Shown here piece after piece: positions 1 to 33,599 of a stretch of DNA of 64,000 nucleotides. Every line of letters begins with the position of its first letter. Within the stretch, counting starts at the first letter, position 1. This DNA comes from Cynocephalus volans (taxonomy: Eukaryota > Chordata > Mammalia > Dermoptera > Cynocephalidae). The translations under genes were made by a program, and so were the position numbers. The stretch lies in assembly GCF_027409185.1 (NCBI RefSeq), contig NC_084471.1, positions 4,742,535 to 4,806,534 on the forward strand, given 5' to 3'. The notes under the pieces are model-generated. The model ran no database searches. It was given only the letters and a program-made list of their open reading frames with translations, and was not told the origin of the DNA.

Positions 1-658
1 CCTGAGGGACAAGCACAGCCACACTGTGGTCGCTGTTCCAGTGCAGCTGCAGTGCGGGAAGCGGTGATGGTGAACCCTCCCTGCTCGTGGTCCCACCCCC
101 AGAAAAGACCTGTTGCCCTGGACCCCACTCTGTCCAGAGCCCTCCCCAGGACCCTATCCCGGGGTCCCCCTGTAGCTGTCAGGACATGGTCCTTGCTCAG
201 CCAGTGCAAGGGCTCATTCCCTCCTCCCTGCCCTATTTGGGGATGATGAACTGCGGCCAGGCCAGCACACATCCTGTTTGTGTCCCCAGGGAGGAGTGGT
301 GGCCATTTATGGCTCACACGAAGGGCTGCCCAGCAAGGTGATTTATGACAAGCCAGGGTTCCCAGGTGGCCCCCAGAACTGTGGAAAGGACCCCAGAAGA
401 CTGTGGCCTTGGGTGGGGCCCTCACTGCCCACAACGTGCAGCTGCCCTGTCCAAGAAAGCAGCAGCCCTCAGGAGGGGAGGCCTGGCGTGGGCTTGGTGG
501 GCGTCCCCCAGGCCGTGCGGGCCAGGCCTGCTCTGTGTGCTCCGGCTGCCCGCGTGGGTGGGCTGAGCTCGGGCATTCACAGCAGGTGGGCAGACAGCCT
601 ATGTGGCCGCGTTAGGAGCCTGAAGGCCGCCCGGGGCTGACCCTCCCTCCTCCTGCAG

Positions 659-784
659 GGCCTCTTTGTCCTCCTGTTCCACTGTGTGCTCAACAGGGAG
701 GTCCGGAAGCACCTGCGGGGGCTGCTCGCTGGGAAGAAGCCACACCTGGACGACTCGGCCACCACCAGGGCTACCCTGCTGACG
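659..784 (+). CDS. CELSR1: CELSR1 exon: end of TM7 and start of tail
   Basis: Acceptor cctcctgcag precedes 659 and donor gtaggg follows 784. It encodes 42 codons, phase 0 at both ends: the end of TM7 (GLFVLLFHCVLN), then a basic juxtamembrane stretch (REVRKHLRGLLAGKK). Confidence 0.92.
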
Positions 785-3700
785 GTAGGGGGTGCTGGGG
801 ACCCCGCAGGCCTGGGAGCTGGTGGCACCGCACATGGCCAGGGGGTTATGGGCGGTACAAGGTCCAAGCCCGACACGGCTCTGCAGTCTGCATATCCCCC
901 ATGAGGGGCAGCACAGAGGTGACCACAGGGCACGGCATAGATCCTGATGCCTTCACTGCAGTCCTAGGAAAATGAGCAAAACCAGCCAGATAGGTCACTG
1001 TCAAATCACAGCCCCACTTTTAAGGTCTTGGGAAGATGGGGGCCTCGGCAGACAAGGACCCCAAACCGGAAGCAGGGGCTGGAGGAGCCCTGACCCCAGC
1101 ACGGGCTGGGCAGTGCACTCCCCTCGGCCTCCTGTTTGCAGCAAAACTTCCCCTCTCTGTGCCGGCCTCTCCTGGGAGCGGGCAGGGGCTCAGCCCACAG
1201 GCACAGAGGCCTTGCTGGGGGGACAGGGCCACCCTCTGCCCGGCCGATAACCAGCCCACCCTCCCCCCCAGCGCTCCCTCAACTGCAACAACACGTTCAG
1301 CGAGGGGCCCGACATGCTGCGCACGGCACTAGGCGAGTCCACCGCCTCACTGGACAGCACTGTCAGGTCAGGCGGCTTGGGGTGGGAGTGGGGGCAGCTC
1401 CCAGAAGGCCCTGGCTGTGTGCCCTGCCCCAGCGCTCCAGGGGGCTGTGTGTGCCAATGTCCTTGGAACAGAGATGGGGCAGTGGTGGGGGGATCTTCCC
1501 ATAATGCTGGGGCTGCATCGTGTCTTACTCTGGGTGACGGTGCTGAGCCTGCCCTCCCCGCCCTCCCTAGGGACGAAGGGGTGCAGAAGCTCAGCGTGTC
1601 CTCTGGGCTGGCACGGGGTGGACATGGAGAGCCAGATCCATCCTTCGTCCCCAGGAGCTCCAAGATACCCCACGGTAAGGTTTCCCCTGGAGAGCGGAGG
1701 TGCCTCAGGCTCGTTCCTGCTTGTCCCACGTCCCCTTGGGCATTGGAGGATACACATCCCTGAAACAGCATTAGCAGCCTCAACTTAGAGGGTTGGCAAG
1801 GACCTGTGGCCCAGTGGCAGGAACCCCCCCATCCTGCTGGTTCCTGAGCTGTCCCCTCTCCCCCACAGGCCATGATTCAGACTCAGATAGCGAGCTGTCC
1901 CCGGATGAGCAGAGCAGCTCTTACGCCTCCTCACACTCGTCGGACAGTGAGGACGATGGCGCAGAGGCCGAGGACAAATGGGACGCAGCCCGGGGCCCTG
2001 TCCACAGCACCCCCAAAGGTGAGCGAGCAGGCACAGCGGGCCAGGCTGGGCAGCAGGCTGCCAGGCAGGCTCTGGCCCCAGGAGGGCCCTCCACGGCCTC
2101 CACCCAGCAGAGACAGCAGTGCTTGGGGGTCCTGGAGGACCGTCACTGCAAGGACCGGTGAGACAGCCAGAGGGCAGCCACTGTGAGGCTACCGGGTGTC
2201 GGGGTGCAGTGGGGGGACCACAGCCAGGGCCACTCTGGGACCCTGCCTCTCTGGGCCTGCAGGTTGGGGAACGGTGGGTTCCCCAGACCCGGAACTTCCT
2301 GGGGACACAGCTTTCAGCGGCTGGGCCCGGCTGCTTGCTGAGTGTTGCTCTCGTGCCTCAGTGGACACCGTGGCCAACCACATCCCAGCTGGCTGGCCGG
2401 ACGAGAGCCTGGTGGGGAGCGACAGTGAGGAGCAGGGCGAGCAGCCCCCCCTGAAGGTGGAGACCAAGGTCAGCGTGGAGCTGCACCGGGAGGGGCACGG
2501 CAATCACCGGGGCGACTGCCCCCCAGACCTGGAGAGCCCCGCCAAGCCTGCAGCGGCACTCAGCAGCCAGCCCCCGGAGCAGAGGAAAGGTGCCTCGGGC
2601 GCGGCCGGGCTGCCCTGGGAGCTGCAGGACCTGGAAGGGCCAGTCCCTCTTCCAGAGGGTGGGGACTGGGGATGGGTCCAAGCAGGGACAGGAAGGGTGA
2701 AACATGGGGTGGGGCCCAAGTGGGTCCTGTGGGCCGCCAGGGCAGGAAGACGCGGCTGTCTGTCCTGCGTGCCACCTGTCTTTAAGAACCAGCAGGGCTG
2801 AGGCTTGTTCAGGCACAGGGACCGGCCCTATCTGAGTCTTCTGCACGAGGCTGTGCCCTCCTGAACATGACCTGGTCGTGTCTCCCTCCTCCCAGGCATC
2901 TTGAAAAATAAGGTCACCTACCCGCCACCGCTGACGGAGCAGAAGCTGAAGGGCCGGCTCCGGGAAAAGCTGGCCGACTGTGAGCAGAGCCCCGCATCCT
3001 CGCGCACGTCCTCCCCAGGCTCCGGCGACGCCCTTGCCCCCGACTGTGCCATCACTGTCAAGACCCCGCGGAGGGAGCCGGTGCGCGAGCACCTCAATGG
3101 AGTGGCCATGAATGTGCGCACAGGGAGCGCCCAGGCCCATGGCTCCGACTCGGAGTGAGTGGCCTCAGTGGGGTTGTGGGGCCGGGGGGTGAACTGCAGC
3201 CAGCTTCCCCTTGTCTCAGCCGGAGGAGAGAGGGGGCAGCAGTCAGGAGCCTGGTGCTCATGTCACCAGAGCCCAGAGCACAGGGGAAGCCCAGGCAGGG
3301 GCCAAGGGGCTGCAGCTCGGGTCATGGGAAACTGTCCAGACATGGACCATCCCTGTCCTGGGGGTGGGGGCTGCATTAGCCAAGCCTCCGAAGTCCTGAC
3401 CAGCCCTGAAATTCTAGGACTCGAGGCCCTGCTGAGGGATGGGCCCAGGATCATTTCTGCCCCGTTGCACGGCTGAGGAGACTGAGGCTCCCAGCGGCTC
3501 CCAACTGCTCCCAGCCACAGCAGCTGCAGCCCTCTCTCCATTGCTCCTCCTTACAGACTTGCAAGGGAGGAGCAAAGCCCAGGAGCCAGGTCTTGTAGAA
3601 TAGCCTTCCTAAAAATCCTAAAAGATGCAAGCGTGGTTTCTAGCCTTGCTACTCCATGCTCTGCTGAGAGGCTGGCATCATAGAGGACACCTGGCGGGCC

Positions 3701-3905
3701 TGGGCATCAGGACCGTGGCCCGCGTGCACGAGCCCGCCCTCTGGAGCCCCCAGGCCTCCCCTGTGCACTGAGTGGGGGGCTTTGCCCCTGCATGGCCTTG
3801 GGCCCTCCACCTGCCGTCCTCACTGACGCTTTGCCTGCCTGATGGCTTCTTCCCATACACAGAGGCAGTAACGAAACCTCAATTTGAACCATCAGGAAAC
3901 CGTGA
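659..3905 (+). CDS. CELSR1: CELSR1 (ADGRC1), C-terminal part, seven exons
   Basis: This is the 3' end of an atypical cadherin and adhesion GPCR of the Flamingo family, a plasma-membrane protein that sets planar cell polarity through homophilic contacts. The exons are 659-784, 1272-1366, 1571-1674, 1869-2018, 2362-2589, 2896-3154 and 3896-3905. All have AG/GT borders and join in phase to 323 codons plus a stop. The first exon holds the end of TM7 (GLFVLLFHCVLN) and the start of the tail. The rest is cytoplasmic, with an acidic Ser/Asp stretch (SDSDSELSPDEQSSS) and a conserved GILKNKVTYPPPLTEQ segment. Comparison with my knowledge of human CELSR1 places every exon, including the final two residues Lys-Pro. 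The cadherin, EGF, laminin G and GAIN regions lie left of the window. Identification is very sure; the exact ends of splice sites are read by eye. Confidence 0.95.
1272..1366 (+). CDS. CELSR1: CELSR1 tail exon
   Basis: Acceptor ccccccag, donor gtcagg. It encodes RSLNCNNTFSEGPDMLRTA and onwards, and ends two bases into an Arg codon finished by the next exon. Confidence 0.92.
1571..1674 (+). CDS. CELSR1: CELSR1 tail exon
   Basis: Acceptor ccctccctag, donor gtaagg. It encodes DEGVQKLSVSSGLARGG and onwards, and ends one base into a Gly codon. Confidence 0.92.
1869..2018 (+). CDS. CELSR1: CELSR1 tail exon, acidic Ser/Asp stretch
   Basis: Acceptor cccccacag, donor gtgagc. The 150 nt encode a very acidic, serine-rich stretch (HDSDSDSELSPDEQSSS, later SSDSEDDG), a likely phosphorylated region. 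It ends in phase 1. Confidence 0.92.
2362..2589 (+). CDS. CELSR1: CELSR1 tail exon
   Basis: Acceptor tcgtgcctcag, donor gtgcct. The 228 nt encode DTVANHIPAGWPDESLVG and a charged, low-complexity stretch ending PPEQRKG. This is the least conserved tail part compared with human. Confidence 0.9.
2896..3154 (+). CDS. CELSR1: CELSR1 penultimate coding exon
   Basis: Acceptor cctcccag. It encodes GILKNKVTYPPPLTEQKLKG to AHGSDSE. An in-frame TGA at 3156-3158 lies inside a perfect donor gtgagt that starts at 3155. Splicing there removes the TGA and leaves two bases (GA) to be finished as Glu by the last exon. Confidence 0.85.
3896..3905 (+). CDS. CELSR1: CELSR1 terminal coding segment (Lys-Pro-stop)
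   Basis: Acceptor ccatcag precedes 3896. The first base completes the Glu codon, then AAA CCG TGA gives Lys-Pro-stop at 3903-3905. This reproduces the SDSEKP ending that I know for human CELSR1. It is too short to be found by ORF scanning. The exon continues as the 3' UTR. Confidence 0.82.
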
Positions 3906-5416
3906 GGCCAGCCCATCACCTCCACACAGGCCACTGCATCTGCGTCCTCAGCCCGTGGAGTGAAGCAGGCCCTGGTGTGGGGGTCCCCGCGGTGTCATCC
4001 CCGTGACTGATGGTCCAGATGCAAAGCTCTTGTCTCTCTCAGGGGCTCTGGGCCCGTCAGACTCTGTGACAAGTGCCAAAGCCCACAGGCATGAGGGAGG
4101 TGTGGACTCCCAGGCTGGCACAGCTTGGTCCTCAGACTGCAGACAGAGCCAAAGCTTGCCACACATGAGAGGAGCCACCCAGCCGGGCCCGATGGCATGC
4201 CAGGTTTCAGGGATGCCAAGGACAGACTGCAGACTGAGGTCCAACTGCTCATATGGCATCTCCCTACAGTGCAGGCCCACGGCCCATGGCCTCAACAGCC
4301 CTCTGCAAAGGCACCCCTTGTCCTAAAGCAAATTCCTTTGCTATGTTGAAAAGGTGTACATACTTTTATATATTTGTATGGGATTCAGAAGGTGAAAACC
4401 TGTGTATATTTTGCATTTGTACTGACTGTTGATCCTGGGAGATCTGTGGAACGATCTCTCACTATTTTTTATATAAGGAAGATTGCACAGTTGTACTTGA
4501 ATGTGGCATGCATTGATGCACCTGGGGTCCCAGCAGATCAGAGGTGGGAAGTACATGGTGGGCAGTGAGGTGAAAACCGAGTGGTCAGAAGTTCTCAGCT
4601 GCTGTCAGCCAGTGAGCAACAAGCCCACAGGCATTCCGGCCGGGCTCCTGAGCTCACAACACATTTGCTTTGGAGTGTGTGCCCTCCACTGCCATCGGCC
4701 CCGACGGGTGTGGATCCAAGACTGGGTGATCTGGGACTGGGCAGGAGCCCAGTGAGCATTGTACTGCAGGCGGGTTCCTTTGTCCCTCTGCTCCTGTTCT
4801 CAGTGGGATCTTAAAGCATTCACGCGTTCCCAATTCAGATGGAGGCATGAGGTCTTCCAGGGTGTCATTCCTTCCTGCCAATTTTCTAGTTCTTTTAGAT
4901 TCCGAGGATCTCCAAGCAGGCTGGGGTCCCACCCCCAGAGTCTGATCAATTACTTCATTTTGCTTCTAATGGCCAATTGTGCAATGGGACAAAGCCCCAG
5001 CCACACTCTTCAATGGGTACCAAATTGTTTTTGGAAACTCACACCAAGAACCAACTGTGACTGTCCCACGGCGGGCATTTGGCACAGCATGGCCTGAGGG
5101 GCTGTGGAATGGGTCCTAGAATTATTCAGACATGTTTTATTTCAGTTTCCTTTGTTCTGCAGATGAGGTGCCCAAATAAGTGATCAGCACAGCTGCTTCC
5201 AAATATGAGAAACCATAAAATAGGATGAAAATCAAGTAAGATCCAAAGGTTTCCCTATTGTATAAGTTTCACATTTTATTCTTATGAAAATGTAAGCACT
5301 GCTAATGAATGATTACATGAGAGAGGGAAAGTTTATCTGAAAAGGTCTAAGGCACGAGAATGGAATGAAATGAGATCTCCAAGTCCTCACACCTGAATGA
5401 ATAACAAATGTGCCTT

Positions 5417-5496
5417 AGCGGCCGAGTGGCCTTCTGGAAACCCACACAATAGTCTCAGCGGCCGAGTGGCCTTCTGGAAACCCACACAATAGTCTC
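5417..5496. repeat. Perfect 40-bp tandem duplication
   Basis: Two identical copies, 5417-5456 and 5457-5496, each starting agcggccgagtggccttctg. No mismatch, so it is either recent or an assembly artefact. It lies in the CELSR1 3' UTR. Confidence 0.95.
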
Positions 5497-5799
5497 TTCA
5501 GCATGCCGCCAGCGAGACGTTTTCTGAGTCCAAGGAGGTTTCGCTGTCGCTGGGTCTTTGAACACTCCACTTGAATATTACTGCTGACTGTTCTGCAACT
5601 GGATTTTACCCCTCGAGGTGTAGTTTTTAATTTGTTCAGAACTGTTACCAAAAAAACAATTGTCAGTTTTATTAAGACAGGAAAAGTTAAACCTATTTTT
5701 ATGACTTTTATGAGATTAGACACTGGAGATTTTTAAGAAATGTGTATTTATTAATGTTCAGGACACTGGAATTTCAACACAAATGAGAAGAGAGTCTAC

Positions 5800-5805
5800 A
5801 ATAAA
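5800..5805 (+). terminator. CELSR1: CELSR1 polyadenylation signal
   Basis: AATAAA about 1.9 kb after the stop codon, followed by a GT-rich stretch. Cleavage is probably near 5820. Confidence 0.65.
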
Positions 5806-6426
5806 TTAAGATTTTTGAATTTGTACCTCTGCTGTGCTGGTTCCCCCCCCACACGCCTGCTCCCCTTCGTTTCTAAGGTGGCACAGGGGACACTGACAGC
5901 ACGACAGGCTGCTCACGGGACGTGGGTGGCTGGCCCTGCGGGGTGTTGTGCCAGACCTCTTCCTTCTTCATGCCTGCCATGGCCTGGGTGGGCTGTATTT
6001 GGGGTTTCCTGAGGTTCTTGAATCTGTAAATTATAACTTTCACCAAATTTGGGAAATTTTTAGCCATTCAGTTTTTTCCCTTGCACTAAACTCTCTCCTC
6101 TCCTTCTAGGGCTCCAGTGGCACAAATCTTAGCCCCATCGATACTGTCCCACAGGTCCCTGAGGCTCTTTTTACGTCCTTTCTCTGTTCTCCAGATTTGA
6201 TCATTCCTGGTGGTCTGTCTTCGAGTCTACTGAGTCCTCTGTCATCTCCATTCTGCTACTGAGCCCATCCAGTGAATTTAAGTTTTAAACTTAAAACTCC
6301 ATTGGGTTCTTTTTTATACTTTTCATTTCTGTGTTGAGGACTTTGGGCTTTCAGTTCATTTTAAGAGCTTTTACTTTTGCCTCATGGAGCATGGTAAATT
6401 CATATTTGCCTCATAGCCGCTGTCAT

Positions 6427-6527
6427 TTTTTTTTTTTTTTTTGGTGGCTGGCTGGTATGGGTGGCCAAACCCTTGACCTTGGTGTTCTAACACCATGCTC
6501 TCATCAACTGACCTAACTAGCCATTTT
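6427..6527 (-). repeat. Old tRNA-derived SINE monomer
   Basis: Poly-T at 6427-6442 followed by an inverted tRNA-like unit: rc reads gctagttaggtcagttgatg, then gagcatggtgttagaacacc. It is more diverged than the other SINEs here and no target duplication is clear, so it is probably an old copy of the tRNA-Ile family. Confidence 0.7.
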
Positions 6528-6844
6528 CCATTTTTTGATAATTTGCACACATGGCCATCTTGGGGCTGTGAAGTCTGCTGGTTGTCTTTTCTCTTGGCAT
6601 TTCCTGGTTCTTCATCTGCTGAGTAGTTTGAATCCTCAGTCAGCATGTTAAAGGCGTGAGACTCTGGGCCATGTTAAAACTCTCATTGTAAATGTTAGTT
6701 TCAGGAGCCAGCAACTCAGGTTCCAACTACTAGCTCTGCCTCACGCTCTGCATGCTGGGCTGCAGCACCGGGCCGGTTGTCAAGCCTTCACCACGCTGTT
6801 TTGGGTCCATCCATGCACCCACATGTGGGGAGCCAGGACTGCGT

Positions 6845-6906
6845 CAGCACGTGGGACTTGGGGTCTGCTTTGTAGCAGCACGTGGGACTTGGGGTCTGCT
6901 TTGTAG
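6845..6906. repeat. Perfect 31-bp tandem duplication
   Basis: Copies 6845-6875 and 6876-6906 are identical and begin cagcacgtgggacttggggt. Intergenic. Confidence 0.95.
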
Positions 6907-8689
6907 CTCTCTGCTCCTGGGATTCGCCTCACACTCTGGCTTCTGGGGCCCCTTTCCTAGATTCCTGAGTTCCAGCCACCTGTGCTGTACCCCAGCTGGG
7001 CCACCCTCAGGGAAAAGCAGTAAGAGTAAAGAGAGGGAAAAGTAATGGTGATCCCCCTTCGACGCTCTTTGGCCCACAGGGCCCCCTTCCCCAGACCTCT
7101 CTGGGACATGGAGACGACTGTGCCCACTGGAGAAAGAGGCACGGTCAGTCAAGAGGCTGCGCAGCTGGAGCCTAGGGGGTCCGGGGGGCAGGGTTGTTGT
7201 GTCCTCTCCTTCCTCCACTGGCCACTGAGGCAGGCCTGTGACCGGCAGGAGGGGCAGAGCCGACCAGGGGCTGCAGAGGGCAGCCTCACTGCCTGCCAGC
7301 CCGGTGCTCATGCCAACTTCGCCTGGCCACCCCTCCTCCCTCCTGCTCACGTTTCTGTGTCCTGGGAGGGTCAGCCTCGAGCAGGTCAGCATGGGTACTG
7401 TGGGGACTATCTTGGGGGCCGTGGCTTAGACCTCAGTCCCCAGGCGAGAGGCCCAGCCACAGCAGCACATCAGGGGAAACTCGAGCCCTGGAGGCTCTGC
7501 ACTGCCCTTTGAGCTGGCAGAACAAAGCAGTGTTTCAGCCCCAGCCTCCGTGCCCAGCTGGACTGAGGGTCCCCAGGGGCCAGTGGGCCTGTCCGGTTCC
7601 CACCAGCTAGCACAACCTCTCCATGATGGGCGCTGAGTTCTGGCCTATCCCAGTGAGGGCTGCCATCCAGGGTTAGGTCAGGCCCATTTCTTCATCTGGA
7701 ACAGGGGGTGATCTCAGAATCCTCCTGGTTCTGGCCTCCTTATCCTCAGGACACTCTCTGTTGGGTGGGGACCCCAGCTGGAAGGAAGTGCTGGGGGCCA
7801 GCATGTGAAGGGCAGGGGAGGAGGGCTGGGGAAGAGGGCAGCTGAGGCTGGGGGCTGACCCAGGACAGGGAGAAGCTAATGAGGGGCTGATCAGTGACCG
7901 TGCCATGGGGAGGGCAGCAGGGGCCTTAGCTCGTGAGATGTCAGTGCTCCCTTCCTGCCCAGAAGGTGAGGTGGTCCCTGCTCCCCTATCTGCTGACATC
8001 CCTGTCCCTGCGCTTCGCTCTGGCAGGCAGGGAGGCTGGCGGTGCCTTCTGACTGCTCTGCTCCCTGTCACAAGACCCACCCCAAGTGCAGCTTGCGGGC
8101 ACTGGGGTTGGGGGGATGCAATAACTTCCATGTCTCATGGGGTTCCTACTGCAATGTCTTCCTCCTCCCCACGGGGTTTACAACTTCATGGGGCAGACGG
8201 AGGCACAGTCCTCCCCTCCAAGCTGAGTCCCCTGGTTCCTCCCGGCCCCCACTGCAGACTGGGTATCTGCGCCACTCCAGGAACTGGAGGGCCACTGAGG
8301 TGGGGCTGCCCTGTCCAGCCTCTGGGGTGACATGCTGGTGCCAGCTCAGAGACACTCAGTGGCCTCCAATCTGGAAGCTCCCCACTCCATGCTTGTTGCC
8401 CCACCATAGGCCCAGGACAGCCTCTCCCAGACCAACTAAGCTAGCCATGGGGGCACTGCCTGGGCCCAGCATCCACCTACCTCATGCAACGTTGCTCCCA
8501 GCTGGCTTGGGTCTCCCCAGCAGTCTGCAGCCTCCCCACACCAGACCCAAGGGGGGTGTCCCCAAGTGTGGTGTCCAGTCCCTGTCAGAGAGACTAGGAG
8601 CCCCAGTGCCTGGCTGCTCTAGAGAACGACCCTGGGGCTCTGCAGTGGCCCTCTATCCTGAGGTTCTAATGAGAATCAAGGGCACCTGG

Positions 8690-9030
8690 TTAACTTCCTC
8701 TGGACGATGCCAGGCTTTCAAGACCATGAGGAACAGACACTCCCGGCTGGCTCAGCCCTCAGGACAAGTGTCTTAGTCCTCAGTTCCTTCCGCAACTTGT
8801 TCATTTATCTCCATACTTCCTAAATCCAACTCTTCTCCCCACCTGCCACCCTCATCCAAGCCTCTACAGCCTACCTGGTGTACTGTCCCCTCCTGTCTTC
8901 TTCCATCTGTACTTCACAGCAGCCAGAGGGATCTTCTCTAAAAACGTACATTGGGCAACCTCACTCCTGCTCAAAACCCTCCCAAGGCTTCCCCTTGCGT
9001 CCAAAAGGAGGCCCCTCCTCACTACAGCCA
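8690..9030 (+). repeat. L2-like LINE relic
   Basis: Short matches to the L2 3' region, such as cttcacagcagccagaggga followed by caacctcactcctgctcaaa and a Pro/Leu-rich frame. Old and diverged; borders are approximate. Confidence 0.5.
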
Positions 9031-9869
9031 CCAGGCCCTGCCCTGGCAGAGGCTCCTGGTCCTCCTACATCCTGCTCCCCCACTTTCCCAGCCTCCCTTG
9101 TGGTCAGGGGTGGGCACTAGGGACTGTGACCAGGCCAGGCTGAGACCCCAGGGTGGGTGTGTATAGGTGTACTTGTCCTGATGTGTCTGCAGCCCCTGGC
9201 TCTGCACACACACACCCCACACGCAGGTGCTCGAGCAGTTCATCTCCCGGAACCAGCTGCCAGGCTGCAGGGAGGAGCTGTTGGAGCCATGAGGGGGCAG
9301 GTGGAGCCCTGACACACATCCCCCAGGGAGGGGTCCAACCCTCGAGGTGCCCTGAGCCAGGTCTTGGCCCTGCTGCTACCAGCGGCCCTATCACTCCATC
9401 CCAGCATCTTCAGAGCTCCGAGAGGGCAAGGACCTTGGTGGGGCAGGGAGGGGACCCTCCCTTCATCCATTCAAGCCAAAGACAGCCCCTTTCTGACTCC
9501 CTCACTGGCTGATGCTCTGTGTTGGCTGAATGTGTTGCCTCTGGTCTAGAACATTCTAATCCAGAGAAGGGAACCACACCTCCAGTCCCCAAAGGAGCCT
9601 GGCTTGCAGCATTAACAAAGTGCTGAGTCTCATCCCAGCATGATGAAGGGAGTTGACGCTGTCTGTGCTGCCTGGGGTAGGTGCTCTGGGGTCCACGACC
9701 TTCAGACCTGGCCCTCGGGCCAAACGCAGGGATGCAAGTGGGCAACTGGAGGGGGTCCAGCTGTGGGAGGGGAGGGCAGTCCACCCACCTCTCCATGCCA
9801 CCGACTGCTAGTGGGCTTAAACCCCTTCAACAGCCCAGCCTCGCCCCTCCTGGAAGCAGTAGTCAGACC

Positions 9870-10147
9870 CCATGTCCCCAAAAGAATTTTTATTCCACAC
9901 TGTCCCTGCAGCATGCACAGCCCCCCTCCACAGGTACCCTCAGTACACTCGAAGCTGGCAGGTGCCCCAACTTGGATAAGACTGGCCCTTTGCAGGGCTC
10001 TCCCTGGCTCTGCAGGCTTTGCAGAACCTCAGCTGGCCGGGCTTGCCATGTTCGGGCAGCAGAAAAGGCCCTGACAGCGGGTCTGCATAGTGGCTGCCCA
10101 GCCCTGCACTCTGTTCTTCCAGGACTCCTCCAGCAGCTCAGCCTCCA
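9870..10147 (-). other. TRMU: TRMU 3' UTR
   Basis: About 275 nt between the stop and the polyadenylation signal on the minus strand. No other feature is seen. Confidence 0.65.
9889..9894 (-). terminator. TRMU: TRMU polyadenylation signal
   Basis: AATAAA on the minus strand, about 255 nt after the TRMU stop codon. Confidence 0.7.
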
Positions 10148-33090
<22,943 letters not shown>

Positions 33091-33117
33091 CTGCCCGCCA
33101 GGCCAGCTCGGTCCCCT

Positions 33118-33141
33118 GCCGCCGCCGCCGCCGCCGCCGCC
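33118..33141 (-). repeat. (GGC)8 trinucleotide run upstream of the TRMU start
   Basis: Eight gcc units on the + strand, 27 nt upstream of the ATG at 33090. On the minus strand it is in frame with TRMU as a Gly run. Confidence 0.95.
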
Positions 33142-33599
33142 GCTTCCGCCCCACGCCGGAAGTCCCGCCCCGGCCGCGGCGTCCGCACTGACGGCCCGGC
33201 CGGAAGCGTATTCCCCGCGCGCCGCCGTCAGGCCTTGCTCTGCGGCCTTCCTCAAAGGTGTTCCCTGCGCCCCCAGGGTGTTTGGGGTCGACGCTATACC
33301 CTTTGCTGGTGGAGTGGCTTTGGGGGCTGGGAAAGAGGGGTGGGGCCGTCCCTGAGAAGTCAGTGTGACTGCCAGCTCGCGGGAGGTCAGGCTGGAGGAG
33401 CTCGGAAGCTTTTGCTGGGCCTGAAGGAAGAGGCCCAGGCAGGACACCCGCAGGGCGGAGCTCTGTGGGGGACCCGTGGCTGTCCCGGGAGAGGCTGGGA
33501 GCGCAAGGAGGTGGCGCAGCGCGGGGCGCCCAGGCCGGCGTGACAGCTCGGAGCAGCAGTGTCGCAGGGCTCGACACCAGAAGCTACGGGCCGCACGTG

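Larger units (their letters stand above)
3906..5820 (+). other. CELSR1: CELSR1 3' UTR
   Basis: About 1.9 kb of AT-rich, non-coding sequence after the stop, ending near the AATAAA at 5800. It holds a perfect 40-bp tandem duplication (5417-5496). No ORF here has coding character. Confidence 0.75.
5821..9870. other. CELSR1-TRMU convergent intergenic region
   Basis: Both genes end toward this stretch. It holds one degraded SINE, a 31-bp tandem duplication and an L2-like relic. Several open frames of 60-240 codons are GC-rich shadows without splice or homology support. I see no gene. Confidence 0.7.

Noticed and set aside
1-658. Another CELSR1 exon at the left edge
   Set aside because: No frame here encodes the expected TM5-TM7 residues with AG/GT borders; treated as intron.
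2358-3140. 260-codon minus-strand frame
   Set aside because: Antisense to CELSR1 exons; its openness follows from the GC-rich coding strand.
5400-5500. CRISPR-like direct repeats
   Set aside because: Only two adjacent copies without spacers, in a mammalian 3' UTR.
8042-8776. 244-codon plus-strand frame between CELSR1 and TRMU
   Set aside because: GC-rich shadow without recognisable protein, overlapping an L2 relic; lies after the CELSR1 polyadenylation signal.
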